This document shows, piece by piece, positions 11,296-23,595 of a DNA stretch of 64,000 nt. The position numbers and the translations under genes are program-made. The notes beneath the pieces are model-generated. The model searched no databases. It was given only the letters and a program-made list of their open reading frames with translations, and was not told where the DNA came from. The first letter of the stretch is position 1. Each line of letters starts with the position of its first letter. This stretch comes from Cytidiella melzeri (Eukaryota; Basidiomycota; Agaricomycetes; Polyporales; Irpicaceae): contig JABYQR010000013.1 of the NCBI GenBank assembly GCA_022592445.1, forward strand, positions 231,738 through 295,737, written 5' to 3'.

Positions 11296-11685
11296 TCAGT
11301 ACCAAGGAAGCTGCTTCTGAGCACTTTTAGTCCACAGACAACATTTATTTGGATAAACCTTTTCCACTTTACATGCTTTTTCAAACTGTATGGTCGTATA
11401 AAGTATCTTCCATTCCCTTGTTGCATTCGGAGGGAGAGGTCCCCTGTACTTTGTCACCAATGTTTTCAATGCCTGGTATTGTTCCGGTGCTTCTCTCTGC
11501 ATTGTGGCACCAGCTGATAACACTTCTTGATCAAAACCGTATTTCTTGATGACCCTTTCTCTCTTCTCCTGTTCAGTTGGTTGGATATCATGCAGACGTC
11601 TCTCCAGGCTGTTGATTTTGCTGGAGGAAGTTGCATGGTGGGAAAGTCTTGTACTGCTGTATGGGAGGGCAGACACAGTTGCCAT
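11296..11685 (-). CDS. Hypothetical 129-residue protein behind leader cassette
   Basis: I do not recognise this protein. The ATG at 11685 lies about 375 nt downstream of a TATA box and two splice-donor-like motifs (leader cassette at 11700-12090). The product is soluble-looking: a Ser/Thr-rich start, then a charged, probably helical segment (PTEQEKRERVIKKYGFDQEV) and a basic C-terminus. No signal peptide, membrane helix or known catalytic motif. The link to the leader suggests a spliced transcript, whose 5' exons would be non-coding. The ORF has no homologue elsewhere in the window, although its leader does, which hints at a captured gene fragment. It may be only the largest exon of a longer gene. 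Confidence 0.35.
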   Translation of the reverse strand: MATVSALPYSSTRLSHHATSSSKINSLERRLHDIQPTEQEKRERVIKKYGFDQEVLSAGATMQREAPEQYQALKTLVTKYRGPLPPNATREWKILYTTIQFEKACKVEKVYPNKCCLWTKSAQKQLPWY

Positions 11686-11699
11686 GTGGAATGTACCAG

Positions 11700-12090
11700 T
11701 GAAGATGGTGACTGATAAAAGGAGACAGGTTGAGAGCTTCAGAATTGAGAAGGGAAGATGTTTGGAAGGAGGGTAACACGGCTAGCAGTAAGAAGAATTA
11801 ATAGTGTGACCAAAGGCAAGTCCAATGCAGAAAGCACAGGTACATACCAACAAGTGCTCAAGCAATGAAAAGACCTGGAGCAACAGGAATGGTGACTTTG
11901 GAGGATGGTAAGATAGCTAGCTGTAAGAGCATTATCAGCACAGTAACCCAAGGCAAGTGCAACACAGACAACAGAGTACTTACTGACCAGCACTGAAGCA
12001 ACACAAGGACTAGGAGAAGTGAGGGTATGCCGAGGTGCAATGATGGTGGTTACAAGGGGTTTTATATATCTTGTAGTTTTGCTGTGCTGG
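11700..12090 (-). promoter_or_regulatory. TATA promoter plus tandem splice-unit leader, copy 1
   Basis: On the minus strand a TATA box (GATATATAAAA, about 12070-12060) precedes two tandem units that open with splice-donor-like GTAAGTAC (11983-11976) and GTATGTAC (11847-11840), 136 bp apart. CTTACAG, an acceptor-like site, lies in the first unit (around 11927-11921). The layout and much of the sequence match the cassette at 47347-47851 and its inverted twin at 48444-48832, although the downstream ORFs differ. Confidence 0.5.
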
Positions 12091-12165
12091 TGCAACAAAC
12101 AGTGTGTGCATGCTATGTGAAGATGGTTGCTAATGTTTCAGCCTAGCTTCCAAGACAACAATCAG

Positions 12166-12414
12166 TTATATGTGATCACCAAATCTTTGACTTCCCAGCT
12201 CCCAGCAGTGCCACATCAAGGGTACATGGTTGCAGTTTGATCTTGATGAGTTCCAGTCATCTCTAGCAAGACCAAACATAGCTGAGTAGGTCTTGTTGTT
12301 GAGGTACTCAGGCTGGACAGGCGAGGCAAATTTTACTGTATCACAAATACAAACGAAAAGGTTGCTGCAACCTGCAAAATCTAAAGTACGAGGACACAAG
12401 ACGTGTCGCCGCAC
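12166..12414 (-). CDS. Hypothetical ORF, 82 codons
   Basis: Unrecognised. The stretch from about residue 27 (KFASPVQPEYLNNKTYSAMF and onwards to DDWNS and LPLMWHCWELG-like text) reads like real protein, with aromatic and charged residues well mixed, unlike neighbouring chance frames. It could be an exon of a larger gene running leftwards into the leader of the next transcript, or a decayed fragment. No splice site pair that I can defend extends it. Confidence 0.25.
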   Translation of the reverse strand: MRRHVLCPRTLDFAGCSNLFVCICDTVKFASPVQPEYLNNKTYSAMFGLARDDWNSSRSNCNHVPLMWHCWELGSQRFGDHI

Positions 12415-15400
12415 GACAAGGAGTTGATTCCTACCAACATCATAAGTACTGACTCATGTCTCGGAAGGTATTCCGCAATTGCGAAAATCCACAAAAAGGT
12501 GAGATACGAGCCCACATGAAACCGCCACAAAACCTGTGTACGTAATTATACCATGTATGAGTACGCAAGCGCCCTAATTGGCTTACGCTTCGCGGTGTTT
12601 GTTGCTCGTTGGCCTCGTGGTTATTCGGCGCTCCTCAATCTCACTCGGGACATTTGTTTTCCAAATGCTCTCTTGTCCTTGTTTTGCTCTCTGGGACAAT
12701 TGCCTGTACTAGTCTCTTCGCCGCGGCTCTGTTTGGGGAGACGCTGTCTAAGCATTTTTTGATATACTGAGTCCGGTGAGCTCCCAAGCGCACAAAGGAG
12801 GGGGGGCGAGAAAAAAACCAAATGGTCTCCTCATTCTGTCAATCCCATTCTGATGGATGGATGGAAGCTCAAGATCCGCAAAACCTCCGCAGTTCCGCGC
12901 TGCTGTCGCCAAGAAGTGACAGCTACAGGTGCAGTGTTCTCGCCCGCTTTAGCTGGGTTTTTCTTTCCCTCGCAAGAGAGCATGGGGTTGCGCTCGTCAA
13001 CCCTTTTCCCCGGGTCCACACTCTCTCTCCAGCTTCCGAGACGTAGCGGAGGTCCTCTAGCCACGCTGGTAGTACAAGCAACGCTGGAAACGGCATCATG
13101 TTTGTAGTCGGTTCTTGGAGTACCAAAATTAACGCACGGCGTATGTCAACCCCATGCTCGATGATGGGCAGAATGCGGTACTTACGGATCCCGCACAACT
13201 TGTGGCAGCTGAACGTGATAGATCCAGCACTCACACGAACGCCACTTCCAACAACGATCAGCAAGTCAATCAGTAACTCTCGTCAAGAGGACTGAATAGC
13301 GGGAGTTTGCCCCCAATGTAGCTGTCGCACCGCAATTTCGACAATGTCTCGGTTTTCAAGGTAAGTGATGTGTATTGATCTCAGTTTACCAGCGCATGTC
13401 TGAATCAATCCCTCGTTCTAGACCTTTTCAGTTTAACTGCACAGTACGTACTGTCCGCGATCACCGCAGTTTACCCCGGATTATCTCTGCGCCCCTGCCT
13501 CAACATCGCGGGGGTCAATATCGTACTGTTCTCATCAGACGACTGACCAACTCTCTAGAGACCGACAAGGAGTCCGAGATGCCCAGACGGTCAATGACAA
13601 CGGCACACGCGACACACCGGATAAAGTTGATGTCTGTCGTTGGTAGTGATAGCTACATATGAGATCAACAACCAGGCAGATGGTGGGGGTTAAGTCACTT
13701 TTCTGATTGTCTGTGCCCTTTTTTTTCTTGTGGCTTGATCATTATTGTTGTTGAAGCTGACCCTCGCTCCCGAAGCTGAACAGGGTTGCTAGGCTGGTAG
13801 CTTTCAGAACTGTCGTGGAGGCGACACAGATCATTTTCACAGACCCGTAAATTGTGCGTACAGTCACATTTATCGCACTCTGGCGGGACGACCGCGAATC
13901 TGTGTTTACGTGTTTTGTCAGGTATTGACGATATCGTTGGAGTATTCATGGTCTGGATCACATTCAACATTTTGTGACTGGATGCGCGATACTCGGGAGA
14001 TAAGGACATGTACCAAAGACTAAATCAACGCTCATGCGCAACGCCTCGGGAGATGTGCTGAGCAGTGGGCACCACCATTGGTGCGTACAAGCCTATCCCG
14101 CATAAACATACCGAGGTTCCCTCAAGGATTTCTTACGACTCTACCCGTCCCTAATTACCTGGGATGCACACGCGTCCGCTACGCCCAGTACCTTGTTCAA
14201 GATCCCACCGCATTCGGCGATCGGCCCCCCTTCCCTGCGGTAGGATGCACGGATGCGCTGGAAAACCATGTATCGCGCCGCTCATGCTTTGCTGTCCAAC
14301 TTTGTCCCTAGACTTGCGTTCACATTTCCGACTTTCGCTGCTCATTTGGGCAGCGTACAATGTGTCTTTTTGGCTTGGATTAGACTTTCCACGAGCTCAA
14401 CCACGTTTGGGGACCCGTGGAGGCCATGACCTAGAGTTTGTACGCAGCACAATCCTGCGTGGTGGCAGCGAGATTCGGGCACCTCGAGTCGAGGAAAGGC
14501 AAGTTGTTCTACCAGTTGCTGCTATCTCAGGAAATACGCGAACTCGCTGCGGTCTCACAGGCACAAGTACTGCACAGGATGATATCGATGGAACTCTACT
14601 CCTTAGCTGCAGTGCGCCGCCGGCAAGCACCCAGCTTTCTTTCCGGCTGAACCTCGGTCTGACCCAGCCCGGCACCGAACTCTCCTGCTGACGTCTCGGA
14701 CTAGCGCCGCGTCCATATCCTGAACGCAATAATCAAAATATACAAAGAGCTGAACTTTACTTCAGAGTTTCTGGGAAGTGACCATGGGCGTCATCTAGTC
14801 TCGATCGGGCGTACGTACACCATTCCCCCGTGGGGACGCACGGAGTCTCATTGCACAGGGTCTGTACGCTGTTGGATTGTACAGCGTTTACACGGATCCG
14901 ATTGCAAAGAGATGTCGTCGGTTTGTAACAAAACACTGGGCGTATCGCTCGCGATGGGCGATGATCATCGGTGGCCGTTATTATTTCGAGAAAACGCTGC
15001 TGCATCGAGGGGCGGCGCCTGAGTTTACTTTGGGTGAGTGTGGTCATTGCCGCCCGCTGCATGCTGCCAGTGGGTGGCAGCTCATCCAAGCTGACCACAA
15101 CTATCTACCTACGCGTTAGATATCGAATACGGTTCTAGCGTCGCTCAAAGTTGTTCAGTCGAATGAGGGTGCACACCACGAAATTTTTGGTCTTGGGGCT
15201 TGGCTGACTGAATGGGTGGTCTGATTCGCCGCAGGGAGTAGCTTTTGCACAGTCCAAGCTCCGAACCGCATAACGTTCACAACTCCAGGTCTGACTCTAG
15301 ATCCCAGGACGTGCTGCATGTCCCCCGAATGACTGTGGATACTATTTCCCTGGGTAACACGGTACGTAGGCGTCCTTCCCACACAGCACACACATACTTT

Positions 15401-18400
15401 GAGTTCGATTCCCGTTCTTCTTCCAACTTCAGCAACGTGGACCTTGCGCTACTATGGTGTGCTTTGAGCGTCTGACATGTTAACGTTTGCTTTCGGACGC
15501 TCAAGCTATTCGACCTTTGGCAACACACCTTCTCCTACCATCTGTCTACGGGACCCTCAGCCTGTATGATCAGTACAACCCTGGCGTACTAGCGCTCCGT
15601 ATAACCAGGCCCCAACGCCAGTGAGGCCCATTCGGTCTTGCTTGTGCACACATGTTCTGCAAGCATTTGCATACACAGAAAATCACGTAAAGCGTCTACA
15701 ATGACGATGTCGCTCTGAAGCTGCCACACTGGGGTCCAGGTTCTGTCTACGCTGCATTACAAACGATCACGGCCGCAGACACATCGTGCGCCAAAAGGTA
15801 TGCTCTAACGGAGGTAGTGACTTGACGCAGAGACGTCCTCCGAAGACGGATGTGCCTCTTTTGCCGCTATCGGCTCATCATGTTCCGCAACAGACGACGT
15901 TCTTCTGTGCGCGTGGAAGACGTGGAGGTCAGCCTGCCGCCCCGCTCGCCGAGTAGCACACCCCTCGGAAGAGCCTCCCTGTGCGCTGCCACTCCTTTGG
16001 AAGACTCGCGATTACACAGCTGATCGTTTGCGCAGTCCTCGGGCTGGTACTATACGGAAGGTGACGTGTTCTGTGGGCTTGGCACTCCCCCGATCACACG
16101 ACTCACTGGTCTTCACAGAAGCAGTGAGCCGTCTTTTCTTTTGTAACGGTCGTACCTGTCTGTCCTTCGGCATGGATCTTTCATTCCTAAGCAGCGTCAT
16201 TTTTGACTCATGGGGGACAAACACACACGGTTGACCTCGGCGCTTTCATTCGCACCAATGCACAGTCCATTCCCGCTTTCTCACAACTCGGAGAAGTAGG
16301 CGTCTGGCAGCTTTGTTCCCTCAAAGTCAGCTGGAAGTATCAAGTGTTGAGCTTGCGCAGTCATGGCCCTCTTACATCCGATGACACCAGCAAGGGGCGG
16401 TGCATCGATAAACGCGGTTCAATCTACTACTGTTCAATAGCTGTCTCCAACCACCTGCGCAGCCAAAATTCTCTTGAGCCCTACTCAAACGGCACACCGC
16501 ATGTTTCATAAGCAAGGGTACGTTGTGCAACTTGCTCCCACTATCGATAAAAAATTGCTCTGCCTCGTTTACTCATTCGCCCACGCGCTCCGAGCTCTGG
16601 ACTTGACTACGGCCCCCTTTTACAATACAAATGAACACACAAGAGGCAAATGTTGGTGATTCACGAACCCTTTTGGACCCAATTGCCGTCGCCGTTCGAG
16701 TGAGATGGGTGGCACATCATGCCGACGTCTCTTGATTTTTCGTTCGTAGATACTAGACTAGACGTCATCTACCTTTGTACATGTCTTTGTTTCTTCCACT
16801 GCTACGAATAACCACAATCTCCTCCAGCCAAGATTTAAGCACTCAAGTGGTTCACACCCGGAGGGCAGGTTAGGTATTGAGATTGGATACTTAGCGCTGC
16901 CATCCCAGCCCGACCCATAGTTCCTCTTCGAGTCCGAGTCCAACCTGCGCTAGTTGGTAGTTGACGTCGAATTGGGTTGGTGGTAAGTGTTGCTTTGCGA
17001 ATGAATTAGCGATGGAAGGCACGCATGATAACCATTCCAGCCGTCATTCTTATACAATGTACTTTACCAAGTGTGATAAACCGTACCTTGGCGGTCAAAG
17101 TAGTTCAAGTTATTGGAAGATGAAATATGATAATTCCCTCCTCACTACTGCTCGTATGGGGTAACAACATTGTGCATGGCTCATAGGATGTAGGCAAGTC
17201 ATTCTCGAAGAAAAGCCCGTTCATTCGCAGCGGGCGGTAGTATATATATACGTGGCTTCTCGGGTTGCTGAGTCCAGCCGAGCCAGTGTTCCTCATTCCG
17301 CGTCGAGGCGAGGTGTGGCGCTCCCGTGCTGGTAGAGATACAGCCGGGCTCACCGCCACCATGCTGCAACATCAGAACCATCGTCTGAGAATGAGCTACC
17401 TTTGAAAATCGAGATGTAAGGGTGAACTCTGTCGTAAAACAAATTCCTTCAAGTACAAGCCACATCGAAGAGCCTTAGGAAGAAGAGAACGCACATTGGT
17501 CAAGAGCCAGGTTCTCTAGGTTGATGACGAACGTGCCAACTCCACACGGATAGCTAGTATCAAAGGGCAAGCCCGGCAGAGGGTACGTCTAGAGTTCAGT
17601 AAAGACAGCGAGATGAGCGGGATAACGTTTTCTCGGAGCCTGTGTTTGGGCAGGAACAGCTTTAAAGGCTGATTGCCCGCAACAAGCAAGTATAGGGAAC
17701 CCTTTGCCAGTGGGGACACCGCAGTCTCAGAAGACTGCCCCAGAGTTCTGCCGGACAGGACGGGGGGTTTGGAAGGCACATTGAAAGACACCGGTGGGGC
17801 GGTGCGGCGTGTCCATTGGTCATCGATCCATACAACCTGCGCGCGAGCAGTCAAGCTTTCAAGAAGCATGTTGTGAATCCTTCTGGACGAGCCCTGCACG
17901 GTGTTGGTGTTTCCCGGCATTGACATTGCAACCGTTGGAGATGTGTTGCTTGCTTCCCGTTTGACCGAGAGGTTTGAGCTCGACGGAGCGTACAAAGGCC
18001 TGGGTACTTACGGAGCACAAATTGTCAGCACAGGGAATTGATGCAAAGCGACTTGAGCCGCTATCACTCACGTTTTTCCCGAGATTCAAGCATCTTTTTT
18101 GGTGGTGAGGAATGTCCTGCTTGATGCACGAACTCACCCCGGTGCTGGGGGTTTGAGCGTCGCCAAAGTCAATTGGACTAGCTGAAGTCAATAGTGAGCC
18201 CTGGGCATAGTGTCAATGCATAATTCTTTGACTGTGTTCTGGAGGATTCAATGATACATGTCGTCGTAACTTACAATGGATGCTCAACACTGCAATTCAC
18301 TCCTGGCCGCGGGTATCACCGGCGCCGGTACCGGTTTGTTCGTTCTTTTTTGAAACGAACTCGAATCAAGTCTTTCGTACAACGTAGCAGGAGCCAGGAA

Positions 18401-20282
18401 CAGGTGAGCTCGAAATTCTGAGAACATACATTCTGACTTTCTTGGAAGGAATCCGGACCGTCGTGGAACGGACACTGTCTATAAGGATACGACATCAGAT
18501 CTTCGACGCACTGCCATGAAAAAAACTACAAAGTTATCGAAAGCGTTGCGCCGATCCTCCTCCTCCTCTGCTGCTGCAGTCCGTGGTGCGCACGAACGAA
18601 CAGTCTTCGTTGTTAGCTGTCAAACGCAAGTTACCTTGTGCGTGGGCCAATACTTTCTGAACCGGCATTCTTTCATCAAGTCGGGTGCGTTCCGACACTG
18701 TCAGAAAGGAACCTAAGCTCGATTCAAGACGAGAATCCTCCTCATATAGGGTAACATGTACCCACGCGGCTATCGGGAATGCGTACGAACGTTTCTGTCG
18801 CCATATTTGTCGGCCCAGGAGTACTCTTGTTCGCCAAGTCAAGTGTTGTGTACTAGGAGGAGGTAAATCCTTGTTGATGAACGAGTCTGCCAGTTGTTCA
18901 TGATGATAATTCTAGTAGCTCCACAAGGCGCAAGTTGTCCTGAGGACTATCTACAAGGCTATATTCAGGCCTGTAGCAAAGCTACCTGACAACAGTACTA
19001 TGTATGAGGCAGGACCGTTCGATGTGCCCATGTGGACCTTTGCACCCTATCCACTCTACTTCATCAGGCGGGCTCAGTCGTACCAGCCAACTCGTACAAC
19101 GGACTGTGATTGCGGGCTACACCAGACAACTACCGGCGTATGACAGGGCTCTGCTACCGATCGACGATCGTCGGGGCTGTACAGAGGGTAAGTCAAAACC
19201 TTGAGGGACATCTCTTTCAAGTCTCCATCTAGGTTTTATTCGCGACACATGTGGCACACTCTGGGCCAGCGTACTAGTGCGCGAAGATCAGACAACCACC
19301 CTTGGAAGATTCTCACCATTGACCCTCCGCCTAGTTCTGCGAGAACGTAGGTTTCTGCGCACGGGCGTAGCCGCGTGGCACATGCGATTCGCTTCCCGTT
19401 GCGCATCCAACCGGAGTGGCTCTCTCGCCATGTCCATCTGGCTGTTGCGAGTCTGCCCCGAATGTGCAAGACTGCGTTTTTGTGTTCATATCCAGTCGAT
19501 GTTCATCATGTGCACATGCGTGGCTCCTCGCCTGTCAACGACTTGCTGCCACAGCTGGCGTCGTCATGAACTGTCCCCTCACTTCAAATGCTGTGCGTTC
19601 TCTGAAGAGCTACGAGTGCGTCAAACCCACCTTTGACATTATCATGTTCTCACCACTGCCAATCATCCTGAAGGAGGGCACGCAAAGCACTGGACCGTAT
19701 CGATCTAACGTGCGCCGTATCCTATCGCAGCTCCAACACCGTCTCGACAGGCTAGGAATGCTACACAAGATCTGCACCACATCAGCTGAGGGGCGGCGCG
19801 CGAGGATCGCTTCCTCTACTTGCTATCCCGGTGAATGAAAGCATTTTTGTCGGTGAACTTCTCAGGATGTTCGTTACAAACTGTTTCGAGGGACAAGCCA
19901 GGCTGTTCAGGACCTGGACCAAATTGCCAACGCGGCGCGAATAGCATCGTGGTCAGGCTCTTACCGATACCTGGCGAGCCAAAGTCGGTGCTTTCCCATG
20001 TACATTATTCCACCTTTGCTGAGCGAATACTTGGCGGCGTTGTCGAGGTACACACTTTACTTTCTTTATCTCCGCTATACCAAAGTGTTTTTTGATTTGC
20101 GTAGGTATACTGTATCGCCTTGGTCGTATGTTGCTGTTATAGTGTTCGCAAGTATCTAGCACGCATTTCACGCTGACAGTCTGCTACACTTCAATGATGG
20201 TCATTCAGCCTGATACATTCCATTACATTATTCACGACTCCACCGCATATACACAAGTCAATGACAATATAGAGCACGACGA
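12415..20282. other. 7.9-kb gene-poor region
   Basis: No transposon ends, no tandem repeats and no recognisable protein. CpG is common and composition balanced by eye. Frames stay below about 175 codons on both strands. The best candidate coding segment is on the minus strand at 18191-17516: an open stretch of Ser/Thr/Pro-rich text, a strong donor GTAAGTAC near 18012, and a second open stretch to 17516. I could not pair an acceptor and branch site with confidence, so no gene is called. Small frames at 13695-14009 (minus, Cys-containing) and 14164-14691 (plus) have no motifs. Confidence 0.4.
17516..18191 (-). other. Possible two-exon gene, unassigned
   Basis: An open frame from the codon at 18191 runs to a consensus-like donor (TCC|GTAAGTACCC, about 18012). 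A second open frame with an expressed-looking Ser/Pro/Val-rich composition ends at 17516. The gap could be a short fungal intron, but several AG acceptors are possible. No domain recognised. Confidence 0.2.
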
Positions 20283-21672
20283 TTACACAGCGTGAGGCCT
20301 GAACGAAACAACAAGCCTCCACTTCTCGTCACTGACGTCCCTCGCATCCCCAGCATACCCCCTGCTCGCAACCCCATGTCTCCTCTCCCACCTCTCCTCC
20401 CTCCTCTCCCGCTTCATCTCCCTCCGCTCATACTTCCTCGCTCTCCTCTCCTCCCTCCGCTCGCGTTTCATCTGCCTCCGATCATCTCTGTACTCCCTCC
20501 TCCCACCCACACCAACCCCGACGTTGGAGCTACCCCCCGCACGAGGATGCCTGCGGCCCGAATCGGATGAATCAGAAGACGACGACGACGCCGAGTCTGA
20601 GCGATCGTGGGCGGATCGAGAACGGCGCGTGTCGGGGGGAGGTGCGGGGCCTGCGTGTACGATGTTCCCTTGGGCTAGGGTGAGCTCTAGTTGGCGAGGG
20701 TAGAAGAAATACTGGATGGCGAGCAAATTCAATAAGGATCAGCTATGAAACGAAGAGGATGGGGCAGATACTGACGTGGTTCCAGTGGTCGATCATGTCG
20801 CGCACCAGGTTCCGGTTGTTGTTATTGTTGTTGTTGCTGCTGCTGCTGTTGTTCACGACACTTTGTGACGCGCGCAAGAGGAGGCCGACAACTAGACTTG
20901 GAAAGTCAGGGCACGAGTGCGGGGGGAGCTCAAGTTTCTTACCTGGCAAATGGGTGAGTGGACCTAGACTGTTGGAGGAGGAAGAAGAAGATGAGGACAA
21001 CGACCTCCCGGCGTTCTTCACGTCAGAGAGCAGACGCGTCCAGTCTTCTTCGGTCACGTCGTGTATGATGAACGGGTGGGGTTGGAGCGACGAGGGTGGG
21101 GGGATCGTGGGGAACCCGTTGTCTAGCCTCGAATCTATGGACAAGAGCGAACAGGGCGGGAAAGGTGAGCTCATGAGAGGGTTGTGGGGAGGAGGACGCG
21201 TGAAGCATGCGGGAGGCGGGTTGAACAGTTCGTTCGAGGAGGACGAGCCTACTAGGAACCTCGATCTGAATCCGGTCGAAGAGGACGACGAGGGGTTGGC
21301 TGTGCCAGAGGGTGGAGCCTGCAGGGAAGAGCTGCTCGACGGCGACGGGTAGGAGGGAGCATCTCTTGGCGGTTGAGGAACCGCGTTCTTGGAGTCGGAG
21401 ACCCAAGATTTTTGCTCCTGCTCGCTCAGAGGGTAGCTGGATGCCTGCACACCGGATGGTGGCTGGTAGCCTGGCAAGGACGTTGGCTCACTGTTGGCGG
21501 CTTGCGGTGGAGCGTACGCGCTTGCATCTCCAGGTCGATAAGCAGGAGGAGGGCCTGAAGGAGGGACGTAGGCGGGTTGGTCTGCGAAAGGATTCGAGGC
21601 TACAAATCCGCCAGGTGTGTACTCCTTGGGATGTTGTGGCTTTTCTGGAGGGTAGTCGTCTGAGGAGGTCAT
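20283..21672 (-). CDS. Conserved fungal protein of unknown function (spliced)
   Basis: The best native gene in the window. The start is ATG 21672. An in-frame TTG six bases upstream is not a eukaryotic start. Exon 1 (21672-20776) encodes a Pro/Ser-rich N-terminus, with NGFPTIPPPSSLQPHPF and HDVTEEDWTRLLSDVKNAG near residues 190-225, then an Asn run. Intron 20775-20712 (64 nt, GTCAGT...CCAG, phase 0) joins DHWNH to YFFYPRQLELTLAQG. From memory, HDVxEEDWxRxLxDVxxAG and WNxYFFxPRxxxxxLAxG recur in an uncharacterised family of basidiomycete proteins. The C-terminal ~100 residues are Ser-rich and then a highly charged ERREER/RKYERRE helix. A second possible intron is 20942-20892 (51 nt, GTAAGA...TAG, frame-neutral). 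Length is 441 residues, or 424 if that intron is removed. Function unknown; probably cytosolic (no signal peptide or membrane helix). Confidence 0.75.
20712..20775 (-). other. Intron of the conserved fungal gene
   Basis: 64 nt, donor GTCAGT at 20775, acceptor CATCCAG ending at 20712, phase 0. Without splicing the frame stops at 20743. With splicing the conserved DHWN/YFFYPR block is formed across the junction. Confidence 0.8.
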
Positions 21673-21829
21673 GGTCAATGTAGGAGGGGAGTGTTAGTTG
21701 CGAGCTGTGGACTAGGAGACGTCATACTTATACGTACCAGGGTAGACCCAGCGCAGTTTCTGCTAAAATAAACCCATTACACTTTCCGCCACGTCTGTAC
21801 CGGGAATTACGGATGATAACTAGGATATC

Positions 21830-22244
21830 AAGTACTTATACAGGAGATATCTGCAGCATGGCCAGTAAACAGCGTAAGAACGCAATGGTACACTTGTGGA
21901 GTACGCAGATGTACTTGAGAGTACGATAGGATGTTGTGCAGTAATCTGAAGAAGAATTTGGCACATCAATGAAGGTGAATATGTGTTTCTGTGGCAAAAA
22001 AATATCATGAAACAGAAATGCCAGCCTCTTCTATATCTGCAAAGATGGGGGCAGGGAGCACGCAATGGCCATGGTATTTCTTTGCAGCCCAAGCAGCTTG
22101 CTTGTGAGAGAGCAGAGACTGAGGTGGTGGTCAGACGAAGAGATGGGGATCAAAAGCTGTAGTGTTGTGATCTGAGTGAGTCTATATACGGTAACTACTG
22201 GTGCTAAGCGCGCAATCAGTGTAAAGTCTCAGTATATTTGAACA
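21830..22244 (-). repeat. Putative 3' LTR of Copia-1 (inner end clear, outer end not)
   Basis: On the minus strand the purine-rich GCTTGAAGGGAAG at the end of the pol frame is followed by TGTTCAAATATACTGAG at 22244, a typical polypurine tract/LTR junction. A TATA-like CGTATATAGACTC lies about 60 bp further on. The outer boundary is a guess and no partner 5' LTR is visible in the window. Confidence 0.5.
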
Positions 22245-23595
22245 CTTCCCTTCAAGCATGAACATGAAGTACTTCATTGAAGTGCTTGAGGTTTTTGAGA
22301 GGTAGTGCGTTAGTAAGGATATCAGCCTGTTGATTGGCAGAAGGTACATGGTGCACAGTGATGTTGATGTACCCTTTAGTTACACAATTGCTGATGAAGC
22401 TCTTACATCTTGACAGGGTCCATAGTACAGTTCAGTATTAAATCAATGAGGCTCTTCAAATAGATGGCCTCTTTGGACACATGAGCAAGTGCGTACAGTT
22501 CAGCTTCGGTGACCAATCAAGTTACGAGTGAACCACGCTTACTTGACCAAGAGATAAGCAAGCTGTTGTATGTGAAACTGTAGCCCATTATTGATTTATT
22601 GCTGTACATAGTCATACCATTGGAGTCGGCATAACCTACAAGTGAAGTAGAAGTAGCATTGGCTTGGTTTCCTTAAAAAAAACCAGTAGTTGCACGTTCC
22701 AGTGAGGTAAAGGTAACACTGTTTTTTGCTGCTGCGTAGTGTTCCTTAGCCGGGTCAGATAAGTACTGTGCAAGTTGACCAGTACAATAAGCAATGTCTG
22801 GTTGAGTACTGTCGGTGACGTAGCGTAAACCACCAACAAGTGACATGTAATGTGTAATGGTGTCAGTGGTGTGATGTGGTTCGGATGTGGCACGGTGGGC
22901 TAATTTGTGCTTGTGTACCATTGGTGTACAGCGTGAATATTTGTGGTCAAAGTTGTATTGCTTGAGTATGTTCAGGATGTAATCCCTTTGACAAAGTTTG
23001 ATAATGCCTGAGGCTTTATCATACGCAATCTTCATGCCAAGCATCCAGTGGATAGAACCACCGTCAGTAAGTTCAACATTTTGTCTGAGTGCAATCTCAA
23101 ACTGTTCAGCAACAATAGAAGTGATGGTGCAGAGAGTAATGTTGTCAACGTGAACAGCAAGTAGATGTATAAGTTTATCATTTTGATAGAGATAGAAAAC
23201 TGTGTTGTCAAATTCACAATGCTTCAGTCCAAGTGCAAAGAGTATGTTGCAAAGTACTTTGTACCAACGACATCTGGCTTGCTTAAGGCCGTAGATAGTC
23301 TTCCTAAGTTGAAGTACCCAGCCAGGTGGCAGTTTTGGAAGTAAGTCCCCAGGAGGTGGACAAAGATAAAGATCCTGATCCTTGTTGATGTTACTGTATA
23401 AGTATGCGGACTTGATATCGAGCTGAGTGATCTTAAAATGTAGTGGAGCTGCAAGAGTAAGTACAAATATCAACAAACTCATACGCGCAGCAGGTGAAAA
23501 TAAGCCGCCTGAGTAGTAATAAATACCATCACACTGGGAGTATCCTTGCACAACAAGTCTTGACTTGAGTTTAGTGACTTTGCCATGTTTGTATC
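22245..23595 (-). pseudogene. Copia-1 reverse transcriptase and RNase H
   Basis: Ty1/Copia polymerase. From the LTR-B junction the protein reads KLKSRLVVQGYSQ, then TQLDIKSAYL, IYGLKQARCRWYK and GLKHCEFDNTVFY, all canonical Copia RT blocks. The catalytic YVDD box reads HVDN, so polymerase activity is lost. Downstream are HWMLGMKI and SLVGGLRYVTDSTQPDIAY. The open frame breaks near 22673. An RNase H remnant (YADSNG) and the C-terminal LTNALP-like tail follow in broken frames. The N-terminal part of RT lies on the other side of the LTR-B insertion at 23596-24282. Confidence 0.85.

Noticed and set aside
20759..21352. 197-codon plus-strand frame with a Leu run
   Set aside because: Antisense to the spliced native gene. 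The Leu and Glu runs mirror Asn and Ser runs on the coding strand.
21666..21678. Native gene start at 21678
   Set aside because: That codon is TTG. The first ATG in frame is at 21672.
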